DNA from: Marvania coccoides
Taxonomy: Eukaryota; Chlorophyta; Trebouxiophyceae; Chlorellales; Chlorellaceae
Direction: 5' to 3'
DNA length: 64,000 bases
NCBI GenBank assembly: GCA_963854735.1
Contig: OY978100.1
Span: 496,001 to 560,000 of the forward strand
Position 1 is the stretch's first letter; each line of letters starts with the position of its first letter. The notes beneath the pieces are model-generated. The model saw only the letters and a program-made list of their open reading frames with translations, was not told where the DNA came from and did no database searches. The translations under genes and the position numbers were made by a program. Shown here piece by piece: positions 1 through 11,274 of this stretch.

Positions 1-374
1 AAGCATTGCGTGGCCTAATAAAAAGAAGAGAAAAAACATTCTCACTTTTGAAAGGCGGTCAGCCCAGCAGACCACTTCTTCTGCTCCTCAGGGGTGAGAG
101 GCGTGATGTCGTGCCCAGACTTGCTGAGCTTCCGCTCGGCAGCGCCCGCCGGGGGCGAAGGCTGCCAACTGGGTTTGCTGCTGCCACCGCCCATTGCCTG
201 CAGGTAAGAAATACATCGAAAAATCGGCTTTTTCTGTGGAATTAAAAACAAAAAATGCCAATGAGCGATTTTCTATTCCCTCCCCACCAGAAAGCTTAAA
301 ATGCCGAGGATTGTGGCCCCTGCTAACAACACTGCCAGCGGACCAGTGGCCGAGGAGGGCGCCCGTCGGGGCAT
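1..374 (-). CDS. Partial gene, possible MsrB-type methionine sulfoxide reductase (N-terminal exons)
   Basis: Two in-frame exons are visible: 374-288 and 197-46. The donor at 45-44 (GTGAGA) leads off the left edge, so the 3' part is missing. Exon 1 encodes a basic start (MPRR) and a hydrophobic stretch of about 17 residues (LAVLLAGATILGILSFL), which could be a membrane anchor or part of a targeting peptide. Exon 2 encodes a Gly/Ser/Pro-rich linker and then LSKSGHDITPLTPEEQKKW, which resembles the segment before the catalytic domain of some peptide-methionine (R)-S-oxide reductases (KSGYDLTP..LTPEE). The catalytic cysteine and zinc-binding CxxC motifs would lie outside the window, so the assignment is tentative. 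A shorter protein could start at the ATG at 194. It is divergent from the FPP synthase gene. Confidence 0.45.
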
Positions 375-754
375 CAGTTGCCAGCAGGTCTCTTTAATAG
401 TATCTGACCTTGTCTTTGTTGCCAAACAGCCCGCTAAAGAGGGCGCGAGTTACCACACGGCGCGGGAGATCAGTTCCTGAGGTTCCAACAAGTGTTCCTC
501 GGAATGAGGGCGAGATCGCTGGCGGGCGACTCAGCAGCTGCATCCCATTATTTGATGGAGAATTAAAATACAAATTTTGGTCCGGAAGGTGAGAAAATGA
601 GTTCAGCATTATTGTTTTCGAAGGCGCCAAAACAATTCTTCATTTTTTGCATCGGCCGCCCATCCATTTGGGCGATCGCCCACTTGATCAGACGCAAATT
701 ACTAGTTGTAGTGATCTGGGGCAGTGCGCTTGGCAGTTGGCCTGTCGCAGCAAA
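375..754. other. Divergent intergenic region, probable shared promoter
   Basis: About 380 bases lie between the start of the MsrB-like gene (-) and the FPP synthase start (+). I see no convincing conserved gene; the short ORFs on both strands have no family signature. It probably holds both 5' UTRs and a bidirectional promoter. No clear TATA box was found. Confidence 0.4.
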
Positions 755-2380
755 ATGGCAAGCACCAAGCAAAAACTTGATTCCGACCAGGACAAGCAGG
801 CAAGGGAGAAAAGCCGGTCAATTTTCTGCTAAAATACGTGGTATATATATTGATGTTCGTTTGCCTTCGCGCCTGCAGGACTTCCTCAAGGTGTTTGAGC
901 AGCTGAGGGATGAGCTGGTGGGCGATGACCTCCTGGCTGGCCAGCCTGAGCCCTCCAAGCAGTGGGTCAAGGAGGTGAGACCTTGGCTTTCATGATCTCA
1001 AGGAAGCCAACGGCAGCTCGATACTATACTCAGGATTGGCAGAGCAATAACGACACGCATGTTTAAATCATTCCTCGCCCTGTATTTATATTTATTCTTC
1101 AGATGTTGGACTACAACGTGCCCCTGGGGAAGCTGAACCGCGGCATGGCGGTGGTGGACATCGTGCGCGCCATCCACAAGAACAAAGAGCCCACCGCTGA
1201 GGAGCTGCACGAGGCAAGGGTGCTGGGCTGGTGCATCGAGTTCGTAAGTTTTTTTACGAATTTTTGTATGTATATGTATGACGCGCTAGCATTCGTTCAT
1301 AAAATGCTGCTGTTGTTTCCTCCCTCGCATTAGTATAGTGAAAGGAGAATTTGCATGCCCAATACAATTTTAGCTGACATTGAACCGGCATTTCTTCCCC
1401 ACGCTGGTCTGTGCAGCTCCAGGCCTACTTCCTGGTGGCAGACGACATCATGGACAACTCTGTCACCCGTCGGGGGCAGCCCTGCTGGTACCGCGTCCCC
1501 AAGGTAGGCCTGGTGGCCATTAACGACGGCATCATCCTCGAGTCCTGTATCTACCGCATCCTCAAGAAGAAACTAGGCACCCACCCCGCCTACGTCCACC
1601 TCCTCGACCTCTTCCACGAAGTCACCCACCAGACCGCGCATGGGCAACTCCTGGACACCACCACCGCCCCCATCGGCACGGTGGACTTGACGAGGTACAC
1701 GCTGGAGACCTACATGCGCATTGTGACCTACAAGACCGCGTTCTACACCTTCTACCTCCCGGTGGCCTGCGGACTGCGCCTTGCGGGCGTCACCGACCCC
1801 GCAGCGTACGCCCTGGCCGAGGAGATCTGCGTGACCATGGGGCAGTACTTCCAGGTGCGCACTACTTTCTTTTCCTCATTTCTTTTCATTGCAAATTATG
1901 CATTTCTTCAGTATTCTTCTATTCCCTTTTCTTTAACAAGAATGCATGATTGGTGTATTATTGCGTGATTATGACGACCGAATGACGCTGTAGTTAAAAT
2001 GACTCTCTGCTGCTTTTTATTATCACTCGCCACGCTTGCAGATCCAGGACGACTACCTGGACTGCTTCGGCGACCCCGAGGTGATCGGCAAGGTGGGCAC
2101 CGACATCGAGGACAACAAGTGCAGCTGGCTGGTGGTGCAGGCGCTTGACCGAGCCACCGCAGAGCAGCGGTCGCGCATCGAGGCGCACTACGGGAAGGCG
2201 GACGAGGCGGACGTGCAGGCGATCAAGGCGGTGTACCGGGAGCTTGGCCTTGAGAAGGTGTTCCAGGAGTACGAGCAGAGCAGCTACGAGAAGCTGTCTG
2301 GGACGATTGAGGAGCAGACGCTGATGCCCAAGGAGGTGTTTACAATGCTGCTGAAAAAGATCTACAAGCGGAAGAAGTAG
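755..2380 (+). CDS. FPPS: Farnesyl diphosphate synthase
   Basis: Five exons, 755-799, 879-974, 1103-1243, 1417-1854 and 2042-2380, give 352 residues, the usual size. The enzyme condenses IPP with DMAPP and then GPP to make farnesyl diphosphate for sterols, squalene and prenylation. Both Asp-rich Mg-binding motifs are present: the first as DDIMD in exon 4, followed by TRRGQPCW, and the second as DDYLD at the start of exon 5. The family segment MLDYNVPLGKLNRG begins exon 3. Intron 1 uses a GC donor (CAG/GCAAGG at 800); this join removes the in-frame stop that read-through would meet. The N-terminus lacks an obvious transit peptide, so a cytosolic location is inferred. The C-terminus is KRKK. 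A TGTAA signal follows at 2534. Confidence 0.96.
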
Positions 2381-2910
2381 AGAATCTCATTAGTGGGAGA
2401 GTGGGAGAAGGGAAGTCAGTTCGGCGGAGCGAGAGATAACGGAAGAACTGGATTACCGACCAGCTTGGAGATTAATTGAGATTTTGTTTTTATTGTTCGA
2501 CAGCTTTTTTTATTCATAATTGTTTTGACGAGATGTAATGCCATTCTTTTGCTGCCTGGAGGATAGCTGCCTTTGGGGGAGGGAAGTCTAACTCACTGCC
2601 TGCTGAGCTTGAGCATTCCTCTGCCGCCTGGATTTATTTTGAACACGAAATGATCTTTACAAGATAATAGCTTGGAGACCAACGGGTTTTAATTTATGTC
2701 GGTGTATTCATTCGGCCAGCATGCCAAAAACAAAAGAAAGAAAAGACCAGTTTGCAAGGGGAGAACAAGAAGAAGAAATTTTTATATTTGTATAGAAAGG
2801 CTGTCGAAGGGTGCTCGGAAAGAGCTTTGCTATTGACAGCAGCCTAGGGGACATCGCGGAGTGTCAAACTTAGTCTACCATCGCCGTCCTTACAGCAGTT
2901 GCAAAAGAAT
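2381..2910. other. Convergent 3' UTR region
   Basis: AT-rich sequence between the 3' ends of FPPS (+) and the EEP-like gene (-). It holds TGTAA on the plus strand at 2534-2538 and the reverse complement TTACA at 2890-2894, just past the minus-strand stop. No gene was seen. Confidence 0.5.
2534..2538 (+). terminator. TGTAA polyadenylation signal of FPPS
   Basis: TGTAA lies about 155 nt after the FPPS stop. This is the pentamer known as the poly(A) signal in chlorophyte algae. Assignment by position only. Confidence 0.5.
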
Positions 2911-4452
2911 TCAGGGTTTGAGGGTGAATTTGACGATGAAGGGCACGTGGTGGAAGTGAGAGGCCAGCGCCTTGGAGTGGGGGTTGGACTTGACCTCGGT
3001 GACGTTGAGGTGAGCCTTATCGGCGCCCTCAGGGGTGTGGTTGATGGCCTGCAACAGAAGAATATAACATGAGCAACAGCGGAGCAAATGTTGAACATTT
3101 TCAAAGGGAAAAAGAGCAAAATACCACCAATTAAGGAGGGGAATAGCTTGATGCTTACCAGAGCGTAGTCCAGCTTGTCGATGGGCATGCCCAGGGGGTC
3201 CTTGTCCACCCCCTCGGTGACATGGACGGTGGAAGCCCAGGCAACGGCGGCGGTCTCGTCGCTGTGCAGGCCTCCCTCGGAGGACAGAGGCGAGGAATCG
3301 ACGTTGAAGCAGCCAGCGATGAGCGCGGGGTCGCCCTTGGAGGCACCAACGTCGGCAACCTACGAAAAAGCGTCGGGAAGGGGTAATTAGCGGCGGAAAA
3401 AAAAGCTCATGGCAAAAGGGAGATAACCCCGCCCAAAGCGTGTGAAAACAACGATTTATGCGTTCATCCCCCCCGCCTCCCCACCCCCCCCACCCCACCA
3501 ACACAAAAAAAAACCCAAAAACCCTAACCGAAACGTAGGAAACACTTTTGACACACCTGGTTGACAAAGTCCTTTGACATTGCGGTCTTGACCGAGGTCT
3601 GCACGGGGTAGTACTCATCGTTGCCCTTCACCATTTTCTTACCGTGGTAAGACACCACCAAGAACTCCAGCGGGGTGGGGGCGCCAGCGGCGTCCTTCAC
3701 CGCCAGCTGCACGCCCGCCCAGCGGCCCTTGAAGCCCGCCAGCTGCGCCTTGATCTCCGCCTGCATGCCCGCCAACAGGTCGTCCCTGTCGCGGAAGGAG
3801 ATGATGCTCTCCTTATCGAACTCGCCGCCAGCGTAAACGGCGGTGTCGTAGATGACCACGGCGTCGCGGAAGCCCTCTTCGGAAAGTCCCTCTTCCTCGC
3901 CGCCCCACTGGCGCACAGTGGTCCAGGTCGAGCCAGAAGCGGCGTTGAGCCGCTCCACAAGCTGCTGCAGCCCGGGGTTGGCGCCCCACTCGTAGTCCTG
4001 AAGATTGGGTTTGAATGGGTGGAGGTGTGAGGGGAAACGGGTGCTGGGTTTAGCAAAAGCGAAAGTGATGATCTTCCTAAAGGAATTGTTCTAATGAAGT
4101 ATTTGGTCTTAAATCTTGTAGATAACAAGAATAAAGAGTTTTGCGGGTCTCGCACCTGGAGCAGGATGGTGGTGGGCTGCGCGCCGGACGCCTTGGCGGA
4201 CTGGAAAGCCTCGACGACACCCTTGTGCTCCTCCTCCCTGCGGTTTCGGGTTCAAAAAACACATCGTTTCATGGCCATCGGGCACAGTATGGCCATCGGG
4301 CACGGTGGCGTCTCGCTGTCAAACCCAAAGGTAGATCGCAACACATTGAGTAAAAATAACTAAATAAACCGGAAAACTCACCGCGTGGCGGTGGGATTAG
4401 AGCCCCAACAGAGGCAGTTCATGCACAGGGCAACGCCATTGTGGACAGCCAT
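2911..4452 (-). CDS. Endonuclease/exonuclease/phosphatase (EEP)-fold-like protein, function unknown
   Basis: Five exons join in frame: 4452-4382, 4237-4156, 3997-3557, 3359-3159 and 3048-2911, giving 310 residues. Several segments echo the DNase I-like EEP fold in the right order: a central strand ending LEFLVVSYHGKK, then ALIAGCFNVDSS (compare the family GDFN), then LDYALV, and a C-terminal HFHHVPFIVKFTL (compare the family SDHxPV). The aspartates of GDFN and SDH are not conserved: Cys replaces Asp in the first and His in the last, so catalysis may be altered or lost. There is no signal peptide or membrane segment. Intron 3 carries a long G-rich tract on the sense strand. I cannot assign a substrate; superfamily membership itself is tentative. 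Confidence 0.7.
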
Positions 4453-5280
4453 TTCGCTAGATCGGTGATTGATGTTTCGTAATATCGGGAGGCAAAACCA
4501 AAAATAATCAAAAAAAAAAGTAGATGGATAGGACGTTTTTCTGGCTGCCGTCTCATCGCGTTATTCTGGTCGCCATTTTGGCGCGTTGTATCCAAAAGAA
4601 TTTCAGTATACATAAAAGCACATGGCATTACGAGCAGTCACTCACTGCATCAAGCGCAGCGTAGCGGCGCACTGTGCACTGAGCGCTCTTGGTTGCGGAA
4701 GTGGAATCTTGACGTGATGCGCAATACCTCTATTACGTGACGGCAAAAGTCGCCCGACTCTCGTCTGCACGACCGGAATGATCATATCGGCGGCAGGGAG
4801 ACTTGAAGAGTCTTTCTTTTAAAGGGAACGAAGAAAAATTGGGAAAACGGGGACACACTGACACCCCTTTCAGTTGATAAATTATGTTCTGTCGGCCCTT
4901 TGATTCGTCATGGCGAGCCACAGAGCGCCCATGCCGTGCCTGCAGCCACCAATCGCTCCCACAAGTACACAAGGGAAAAAATAGACGAAAATGGCGCCTC
5001 TTCACAGGCCACCCAGAGCCCCAAAGTGGCTGACCGCAACCCCTTGACCACACTGCCATGGCCCCCTGGCTGAGGCACCTGCATGCGCCATTCCTCACTC
5101 CCCAAGCAACTTTGACAAAAATGGAAGAAAGGGAAAACCGGATAGCATACGGGAGAAAAACAAAATGCAGACAGAGCTGCCCATAAAAATTAATTAAATC
5201 ATCGCTAAAGATCGGCAGAAAGACACGGCGTGGCACCAGCGATTGATTGATTGTGCAAAGTCGAAGAGGTCGAATCAGAA
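4453..5280. other. Divergent intergenic region upstream of AGPase
   Basis: About 830 bases between the EEP-like gene (-) and the AGPase start (+). A 167-codon open frame (5236-4733, -) lies here but shows no domain, has Cys/Trp-rich low-plausibility composition, and is probably chance. The region likely holds promoters and 5' UTRs of both genes. Confidence 0.4.
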
Positions 5281-7478
5281 ATGAAGGTTGCCCACTCCCG
5301 CTCTGCTGTGGAGGCCAAGGGTGAGAACCACTTTAAATACGACTAGTTGGCTTTAATTCGTCTGCGTTGCGGTGGGGAATGCGCACTGGGGAGGCGACAA
5401 ACAAACCGAAATTTCAGCTCACAAGACCCCTTTTTTCCGTAGGCCTGGGATCCTGCCGCAATGTGAGCGGAGCTCGTGTGTTCCAGAAATCCAACAAGCC
5501 CAATGTGGCTGCGCGAAAGGTGCGTCGCCGCAACTTTTGGTTCCGATCTCTCTCTTGATCGTATTATTCAACTTTTCTCTTTTTTTCCCCAGCAGACTGT
5601 GCTCCCCACCCAGGCTGCGGTCCACATTGACGAGAAGGCTGTAATCGCCGCCACCCCCACCGCCGACTTCGCCGACTACAGGCCGTTTGACATGTCAAAG
5701 GTACATAATATAACATAAAATGCATCCCGCCCTGGCGCTTTTCAATCACCCCCCTTCCTTTTCTCACTGTTTTTCGCTCTACCTCCCTCCCCTGCAGACC
5801 GTCCTGGGCATAATTCTGGGCGGCGGTGCCGGCAGCCGTCTCTACCCCCTCACCAAGAAGCGTGCCAAGCCCGCTGTGCCGCTCGGCGCCAACTACCGCC
5901 TCATCGACATCCCCGTCTCCAACTGCATCAACTCCGGGGTCAACAAGATCTACTGCCTCACCCAGTTCAACTCCGCATCCCTAAACCGCCACCTCTCCCA
6001 GGCCTACAACTCCACCGTCGGCGGGTTCTCCTCCGGCGGCTTTGTGGAAGTGCTGGCCGCGTCCCAGACCACCGCCTCCAAGAAGTGGTTCCAGGGCACC
6101 GCGGACGCCGTCCGGCAGTACATGTGGCTGTTCGAGGAGGCCTGCAGCAAAGGCGTCGAGGACTTTCTCATTCTTTCGGGAGACCACCTATACCGCATGG
6201 ACTACTCTGAATTTGTGATTGCGCACCGCCGCGCGGGCGCCGAAATTACCGTGGCGGCACTGCCCTGCCAGGAGAAGGAGGCGTCGGCGTTCGGTCTCAT
6301 GAAGATCAACAACACCGGACGAATCATTGAGTTCGCGGAGAAGCCCAAGGGCGACGCGCTCAAGGCCATGCAGGTACGAGATGCAAGCATGAGCGCATGA
6401 GCGCCTTGCAATTATGCGTATTTTGGTGTAATTTTCGTGTTACTGTTTGTTTTTAATGATTTTATTACGCTTCCAATAAGAAGTGTTGGTATCCACCAAA
6501 GCATACCTGTTTACCCTCTCTTTCTCCCCCTTCTGCAGGTCGACACCACTGTGCTGGGTCTGTCCCCCGACCAGGCCGCCATCAAGCCCTACATCGCGTC
6601 CATGGGCATCTACGTTGTCAAGGCCTCTGCCATGCGGGAGCTGCTGATGGAGAAGTTCAAGGAGGAGCACGACTTCGGCAGTGACATTATCCCGGGCGCC
6701 AACGCCATGGGCAAGCACGTGCAGGCCTACTTGTACGACGGCTACTGGGAGGATATCGGAACGGTGAAAGCATTTTACGACGCCAATCTGGCGCTCACAG
6801 ACTCCCCCAACCCCGCGTTCTCTTTCTACGACAAGGACGCCCCCATCTACACTATGTCGCGCTTCCTCCCCCCCTGCCGCATCCTGGACGCCACCGTGGA
6901 ACGCTCCATCCTCGGCGACGGGTGCACCGTCGAGAAGGGCGCCCGCGTGATTCACTCCGTGGTGGGCCTGCGGTCGCGCATCCAGGAGGACTGCCTAATT
7001 GAGGACTCGCTGCTGATGGGCGCTGACTACTACGAGCAGTACGACGAATGCGAGATGCTGGCGGACTGCCTGCCGATTGGCGTGGGCAAGGGCACCCACA
7101 TCAAGGGCGCCATCGTGGACAAGAACGCCAGGATCGGCCGGATGTGCCGTCTTGTGAACGTTGAGGGCGTGCAGGAGGCAATGAACCGGGAAGATGAGGG
7201 CTACGTGAGTTTTAGTATCGAGTTTTTGCTTGTCGTTTGTCGTGGATTTTAATTTCCAGCTTGTGTTCTGACGAAACACGTTGTCAATCAATTCTTGTGG
7301 TGCAGGTCATCCGAGATGGTGTGCTCGTCATCTGCAAGGATGCCAACATCCCCGACGGTAAGGATAAAAGTGGCTCGCTTTGAGAATATTCGAAATAGCA
7401 TTCTCGCACAAGTTACAACAAGTATCTCAATGACTGGTTTCCTTAACTTTCTTTCTCCCCGCAGGCACCGTCATATAA
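5281..7478 (+). CDS. ADP-glucose pyrophosphorylase small (catalytic) subunit
   Basis: Seven exons, 5281-5320, 5443-5519, 5593-5700, 5798-6373, 6539-7204, 7306-7357 and 7465-7478, encode 510 residues. The enzyme makes ADP-glucose from glucose-1-phosphate and ATP, the committed step of plastid starch synthesis. The nucleotidyltransferase core begins in exon 4 with [20 protein letters not shown], followed by [29 protein letters not shown] and the active-site region [10 protein letters not shown]. Exon 5 holds FGSDIIPGA and [14 protein letters not shown], then left-handed beta-helix repeats. The C-terminus GTVI is typical of small subunits. Residues 1-75 form a Ser/Ala/Lys-rich chloroplast transit peptide and linker. 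The last exon carries only 14 coding nucleotides. TGTAA occurs at 7971. Confidence 0.97.
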
Positions 7479-8130
7479 ATTAGCCGCGAATGAACCTTCA
7501 ATTTTGTCGCTTGAGAATGTGGAGGAGAGGGTGCGGGCATGAGCGATGCAGTAGCGTTTATGGTGCAAGCTTTTTTTCTTTTTTTCTCTGTTTCTTCTCT
7601 GTCGTGCTGGGCAGCAGGGCCGAGGGAACCGCGGTTTTGTTTCGTTGTTTCGTTTGTTGTAGAGATATCCCCTTCTTTTGGCTGGGGGCGCTGGGAGTGC
7701 CTATATTTGTCAAAATGCCTTCCCGTGTTGTCCAGCCGGCGCGATTTTGCCTCTTTCGATGCTCGAATCCCAAAATGATATTGAGAGAACAGCAGAAGAC
7801 TGACTACTTTTTTTATTTGGTTGTGTGAGGGAGAGCGTGGGGCGGCCCCTGAGAGCAGAGAGAGGGTGCCACCCTGGCCCTTTTTTTACACAGGCGCCAG
7901 GGCGTGCCACCACTCCAACTTATCCCAGGCACTGAGTATTACTTTGCTTCCATTTCTTCTTCTTTTTTCTTGTAAGTCTTGATGAGCTATATAAAAAATG
8001 ACAAGTATAGAGGTGGCGGGAAGCTGCCCCAGTCAGAAATGGAAGTGAGGAGCGAAAAAGCAAAGATTTGTGCCTCAATTGAAACTCGTTTTTGTGTCTT
8101 TTAAGTCTACCTGCAATCGATCAAGCAACA
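7479..8130. other. AGPase 3' UTR and promoter of the next gene
   Basis: Pyrimidine-rich sequence with no supported gene. TGTAA at 7971-7975 lies about 490 nt after the AGPase stop and may be its poly(A) signal, which would mean a long 3' UTR. The rest precedes the small KGG-motif gene. Confidence 0.4.
7971..7975 (+). terminator. TGTAA, candidate AGPase polyadenylation signal
   Basis: TGTAA preceded by a T-rich stretch, at the end of the long region downstream of the AGPase stop and before the next start codon. Positional assignment only. Confidence 0.4.
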
Positions 8131-8744
8131 ATGTCTGAGAAGGAAGGTCACGTCCAGCGCAAGGCTATGGAGGGTGAAAGAACCGCCACAGGCCTGCAGG
8201 CAAGCACTTTTTTACACTCCGTATCATTTGCATGCTTCTAAACACGGTTTTTTGCCTAACCTGTTTGCAGAAGGAGAAGTTTGGCACTGGCACGGCCGCG
8301 CAGGTGCTCCATTTTCCCACTGATTTTCCCTTTTTTGAATTGAAAATGCATTAGTAACGCCCTTGTTTTCATTTTTGCACTCAGAGCGAGGCCGGCAAGA
8401 AGGGCGGAGAGAGGGCCAAAGGTAACATCATGCCTTTATTTTAATAGATACATATTTTATGATACTCTCCCGCCGTACGACATTTTACTCAACGCCGCCA
8501 TTTCATTTATTTATTTAATTAATAATAAAGAGATGGGTGCTGGCATAATGGCGGATCCCTCTGGTACGTTTCAAAAAATTGAAGTTAAAAAAACGATTCG
8601 TTTGCCAAAATATTTGAATAGTTGGCGGTGATGTCCATTATGTCGTTCTCCCCGTTAAATCCCCATTATTCAGGCTTTGGAAAGAAGGGAGGAAAAGCGC
8701 GTGGGGGTGGCCAGGAGGGCGAGGAGGAGGAGGAGGAGGAGTGA
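8131..8744 (+). CDS. Small KGG-motif protein, function unknown
   Basis: Five tiny exons, 8131-8199, 8271-8303, 8385-8421, 8531-8563 and 8674-8744, join in frame to an 80-residue protein. It is hydrophilic and glycine/lysine-rich, with two KKGG-type motifs (AGKKGGERAK and GFGKKGGKARG) and a tail of seven glutamates. The KGG spacing recalls stress-induced KGG-repeat proteins (GsiB/LEA group 1 style), but the match is short and may reflect composition. The first intron has a GC donor (CAG/GCAAGC). The ATG at 8131 is preceded by an A-rich context (AGCAACA), good for a eukaryotic start. The gene sits between AGPase and TatD with no functional link visible. No targeting signal or membrane segment. 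Confidence 0.6.
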
Positions 8745-8887
8745 AGTGAATGCCTTTTGAAAAGAAGTTTTGTTGTGTTAGCGATTGAAGATGTTGACGC
8801 ATTTTGACGTCAATTTCTTGAAAGGCATCTTTACACTGCCTTTCTTTGTAAAATAGTTTCTTGAATAGCACAATTGACCACGCAATT

Positions 8888-10283
8888 TCACATTCCAAAC
8901 AGCCGCTTTGCGTTGGCGGTTGTCATTTCAGCCACAGCTGCCGCTGGCTGCCCCCTCGCTGCCGCCACAGCCTGCAGCACAGCTCCCAGCAGCGCAGGCT
9001 CGTTTCGCGACGGACGACTCTTTGAAGTCCCTACCATGCGCGGGGTCAGGTAGGGCGCGTCTGTTTCGATGAGAAGGCGGTCGTCGGGAATTAAGGGAAC
9101 GAGGGACAACAGCTGCGCTGCGCCGCGCTCTGGGCGGTCATCGCACACCCAACCCGTGATTCCTACGTACAACCCCAGTGCCAGCGCTGTTTCCAACTCA
9201 TCTCTGCTCCCTGTAAAGCAGTGCAAAACCCCAGGCACAGAACGCCGATGCTGCCTGCGAAAAAAGCCAATAATGCGCTTTTTAACTTTTAAAAATGCTG
9301 CAACTTTCAATTTCTGACTTCATTCATGGCCATTCCGCACCTCACTATCTCGAAAAACCGTAGCCCTGCGTCTCTGCAGTGCATGAACAACGGCTTGTTT
9401 AATTCCTCCGCCAGCTCGATCTGCGCCGCAAACGCGCGCTCTTGGTCCGCTGGCGGACTGAAATTGCGGTTGAAATCCAGGCCGCACTCTCCCACGGCCA
9501 CGCAGCAAGGATGGCTCGCCAGCTCTTTCAAAGCTGCTGCAGTGGAAGCGGGGCCTCCGTAAACAAATTCCCTGGCCAAATGGGGGTGCACGCCAGCGGT
9601 GAAGCGCAGTTGAATGGGCGCTGCTGTTTCCATTGGCGCTGAAAGGGTGTCTGTGAGCTCGCTGGCTGCTGCACTGGTGCGCAGGCAGCACCCAGTCAAA
9701 ACGAGAGCTTCGAGGCCCATGCGCTGGGCGCGCTGCACCACTTCTTGACGGTCCTGCAGCGCCAAAAAGAAAAAGAAATAACGATGGTGTAAAAAAGGTG
9801 AAACTGAAGATTTTTATGCTGCGAATTGTAGCCACCACCGCCCCTGCTCCTTCTCCCACACACCCCACGACAAGAAAGTGTACCGAGAGCGAGGAGAGTA
9901 CTGCAGCGCTCAAACAACACAGACCCACAAAACGCAAGAGCAACAAGAAAACATTCGCTCACACACTACCTCGCCAGCTTCGTGTGTGATGAGCTGGACG
10001 GCCGGGTTTTTTTTCTCCTGAAAGTGAAAACGCAACAAAATACCTTGTCGAAGCTGGGAGCGGTCAAGTTCACGCCGATATCGATGATGGGGTGTCTGTC
10101 GGGCGTTTTTTTCATCCACGCCTCCACCAATTCACCCTGCGTTGGCCGACTCCGCCGCCGCTGCAGCTGCGCTCCCTCGCCCTGAGCTTCTGATGGAGCT
10201 GATTGCATGTGTGCTGCGCGCACCGGCCAAGGAAACCTCGTTCTCAATGTTTTGCAGGCTAGATTGCCGAAAGCCTTTGCCAT
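8888..10283 (-). CDS. TatD-family metal-dependent hydrolase/DNase
   Basis: Three exons, 10283-10044, 9753-9341 and 9254-8888, give 339 residues. TatD proteins are TIM-barrel, metal-dependent nucleases acting in DNA repair or degradation. The first metal-site strand is at the end of exon 1 (IIDIGVNLT, where animals have the same IGxNLT). Other motifs are FTAGVHPH, VAVGECGLDFNR, PLFMHCRDA, GVLHCFTGS and the C-terminal LLIETDAPYLTP. These supply the His/Glu/Asp metal ligands. The N-terminal 40 residues (MAKAFGNLACKTLRTRFPWPV...) are basic and Ser/Arg-containing, consistent with a mitochondrial or plastid presequence. TTACA (TGTAA on the minus strand) at 8831-8835 follows the stop by about 50 nt. 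Confidence 0.94.
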
Positions 10284-10535
10284 AATTTTTTGAATCTTTG
10301 TTCGATTAATTCAACTTTCAGCCATCCCATATTCTCTATTCTCTATCTCATCTTCATCCTGGGATTGTCAAAAAAATACAGTTTACTGGATGGAATTCTT
10401 TTATGCAAAAAGACAAAACCCAGCCCAAAAAGGTGGGGTATTGTCACCGAAAAACTAAAAAAAAAAGCAAAGCATCACTGTTCTTTTACTGGAATAAACA
10501 TCAAACGTAACCCTCCTCCACTTCGCCATCCTCCT

Positions 10536-11274
10536 CTACTGTCCCAGCGCCGCGCTCATCGCAGAGTACACCTCCACTCCCACCTGGGCGGCCGCAATCT
10601 CATAATCATCGCCCTTTGCCTGCACCGACGCCAGCTTGGCTGTGTACTCCGCCAGCCCCGCGCGCACCGCCTCGCCGTCCAGGTCCGCTAGCGGCACCGC
10701 CTCCACTGCACAAATATCCGCCGTGGAGTCTGCGTGCACAAAAGCAAAGCCGCCGCTCACGAAATATTTCTCCACATCCTTATCAAGCTCCTTGTGGATG
10801 CTGACGACCCCGGGGCGCAGCTGAGCGACGGTAGGGACGTGTCCAGGCATGACACCGAAGTCTCCGGTCACCGCGGGCATGAGAACGAGGTCCACACCCT
10901 CCCCTTGGCACACGGTGTCGTGGGGGACGAAAAAGTTGAACTGCAGCTTCTCAGGCACGCCGGCGGCGGGCTCCGCGGGCGTGGTTTTGCGGACAAAGTT
11001 GCTGGGGAACTCCGGGGGAGCCAGGGTGCCGGCCAGGGGCATGAACTTGTTGACAAACTCCTGTGAAAAATGAGGGGATGAGGAGTTGTGAGGGTGAGAG
11101 GGCTGGGGTGGGCGGATGGATTGGGGCGCTGGTTATTTAAATATGGTGGATATTTGAGTCTCCCAAGCGCACCTCTTTGCTCATTTCTGAGGCCTCCTGG
11201 CATAGTGCTGCGCTGCTCCTGAAGCTCCGGCTGGCACCGCACCGGTGCAGCTCCCGCGCGACTTGTCGCAACAT
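10536..11274 (-). CDS. Mitochondrial ATP synthase F1 delta (bacterial epsilon-type) subunit
   Basis: Two exons, 11274-11173 and 11060-10536, give 208 residues. This central-stalk subunit couples proton flow through Fo to the catalytic F1 head. The first 34 residues (MLRQVARELHRCGASRSFRSS...) are an arginine-rich presequence without acidic residues until near the cleavage region, pointing to mitochondria. The core follows the epsilon beta-sandwich: LQFNFFVPHDTV, VDLVLMPAVTGDFGVMPGHVP, and KYFVSGGFAFV, then a helical hairpin. The family signature is TGDFGVMPGHVPTVAQLRPG. Another AUG further upstream in a different frame (near 11523) is not part of this protein. It is adjacent to TatD on the same strand, with about 250 nt between. 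Confidence 0.93.

Noticed and set aside
3540..3560. Telomere-like GGTTAGGG in the EEP intron
   Set aside because: Only one copy; not a telomeric array.
4733..5236. 167-codon open frame (-) in the AGPase upstream region
   Set aside because: No domain, no splice support, odd composition; within a divergent promoter region.
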